Source: Rhodoferax sp. (GTDB lineage Bacteria; Pseudomonadota; Gammaproteobacteria; Burkholderiales; Burkholderiaceae_C). Taken from it: 5,890 nucleotides of DNA. The notes below the pieces were generated by a model. The model did no database searches. It was not told where the DNA came from and worked only from the letters and a program-made list of their open reading frames with translations. Position numbers and translations under genes: made by a program. This document shows, one piece after another, positions 5,793 to 5,890 of the stretch (within the stretch, counting starts at the first letter, position 1; every line of letters starts with the position of its first letter). Location: positions 1-5,890 of the forward strand of contig JAUXQA010000086.1 of assembly GCA_030683195.1 (NCBI GenBank), in the 5' to 3' direction.

Positions 5793-5821
5793 ATCATCTG
5801 GTTACTTGATAAACGTCGCAA
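5793..5821 (-). promoter_or_regulatory. Candidate hemB promoter
   Basis: On the minus strand TTGCGA (5821-5816) and GATGAT (5798-5793) are spaced 17 bp apart, each matching sigma-70 consensus at 4 of 6 positions. It would start transcription within the inverted repeat, about 45 bp before the hemB ATG. It overlaps the rightward promoter candidate. Confidence 0.35.
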
Positions 5822-5834
5822 ATTTTGTTAAATT
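5806..5834 (+). promoter_or_regulatory. Sigma-70 promoter candidate firing rightward out of the window
   Basis: TTGATA (5806-5811; 5 of 6 to consensus) is followed after exactly 17 bp by TAAATT (5829-5834; 4 of 6). A TG at 5826-5827 sits one base upstream, as in extended -10 promoters. Transcription would begin near 5841. The transcribed gene lies beyond the right edge; this is the best promoter-like sequence in the window. Confidence 0.6.
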
Positions 5835-5838
5835 ACAA

Positions 5839-5879
5839 GCGGGCAGTTCGCTGCCTCCCGCTTTTCCTCCCTGAGCGGG
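5839..5879 (+). other. Two mutually exclusive hairpins at the start of a rightward transcript
   Basis: GCGGG (5839-5843) can pair with CCCGC (5857-5861), enclosing CAG/CTG around a TTCG tetraloop, and TTTT follows at 5862-5865. The same strand, as CCCGCT (5857-5862), can instead pair with AGCGGG (5874-5879). The first form resembles a short terminator and the second would dissolve it. This fits an attenuator-like leader or the 5' part of a structured RNA; the window ends 11 bases later, so it cannot be named. Confidence 0.4.
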
Positions 5880-5890
5880 GCCTTGATGTG

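Noticed and set aside
5769..5793. Intrinsic terminator upstream of hemB
   Set aside because: The T-run precedes and the A-run follows the GC core on both strands, so no U-tail would follow the hairpin.
5806..5820. FNR/ANR box at TTGATAAACGTCGC
   Set aside because: Only the left half-site (TTGAT) is present; the ATCAA half expected four bases later is absent.

Overview
The window looks like a chromosomal segment of a betaproteobacterium. The best fit is Burkholderiales, family Comamonadaceae (Rhodoferax/Polaromonas-like). This placement is an inference from GC-rich coding sequence, the Asp-type HemB, the style of the CorA and MarC proteins, and an AT-rich intergenic repeat resembling one I recall from Comamonadaceae genomes. 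Nearly all of it is protein-coding: six complete genes and one partial gene, with gaps of 18-148 bp.

Layout. Bases 1-1082 (minus strand) hold a short-chain dehydrogenase/reductase followed 31 bp later by the 5' part of a MarC-family membrane protein cut by the left edge, probably one transcript. A 121-bp divergent gap follows. Bases 1204-3490 (plus strand) hold a closely spaced set: a 2-hydroxychromene-2-carboxylate isomerase-like (kappa-GST/DsbA fold) protein, an exported TIM-barrel amidohydrolase, and a glutathione S-transferase. These meet a CorA-family divalent-cation transporter (3509-4657, minus) tail to tail across an 18-bp gap. Upstream of CorA on the same strand is hemB (4726-5742, minus), encoding porphobilinogen synthase of the Mg-type. 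The last 148 bp hold the hemB upstream region with a long perfect inverted repeat, a good candidate promoter firing rightward, and a pair of mutually exclusive RNA hairpins cut by the right edge.

How the genes may work together. The plus-strand trio contains two glutathione-dependent folds flanking a hydrolase, which hints at detoxification or aromatic metabolism, but no substrate can be read from the sequence. hemB is a housekeeping tetrapyrrole gene. Its product probably uses Mg2+, and a CorA-type transporter lies directly downstream; a functional link is only a guess.

Most notable observation: two related copies (about 32 of 46 aligned positions identical, no gaps) of an AT-rich interspersed repeat. 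One overlaps the hemB stop codon. The other lies inside the amidohydrolase reading frame and encodes much of its signal-peptide region. No CRISPR array, tRNA, rRNA, insertion sequence or recognisable new defence system was seen. Apart from the repeat and the right-edge regulatory DNA, the window is ordinary.
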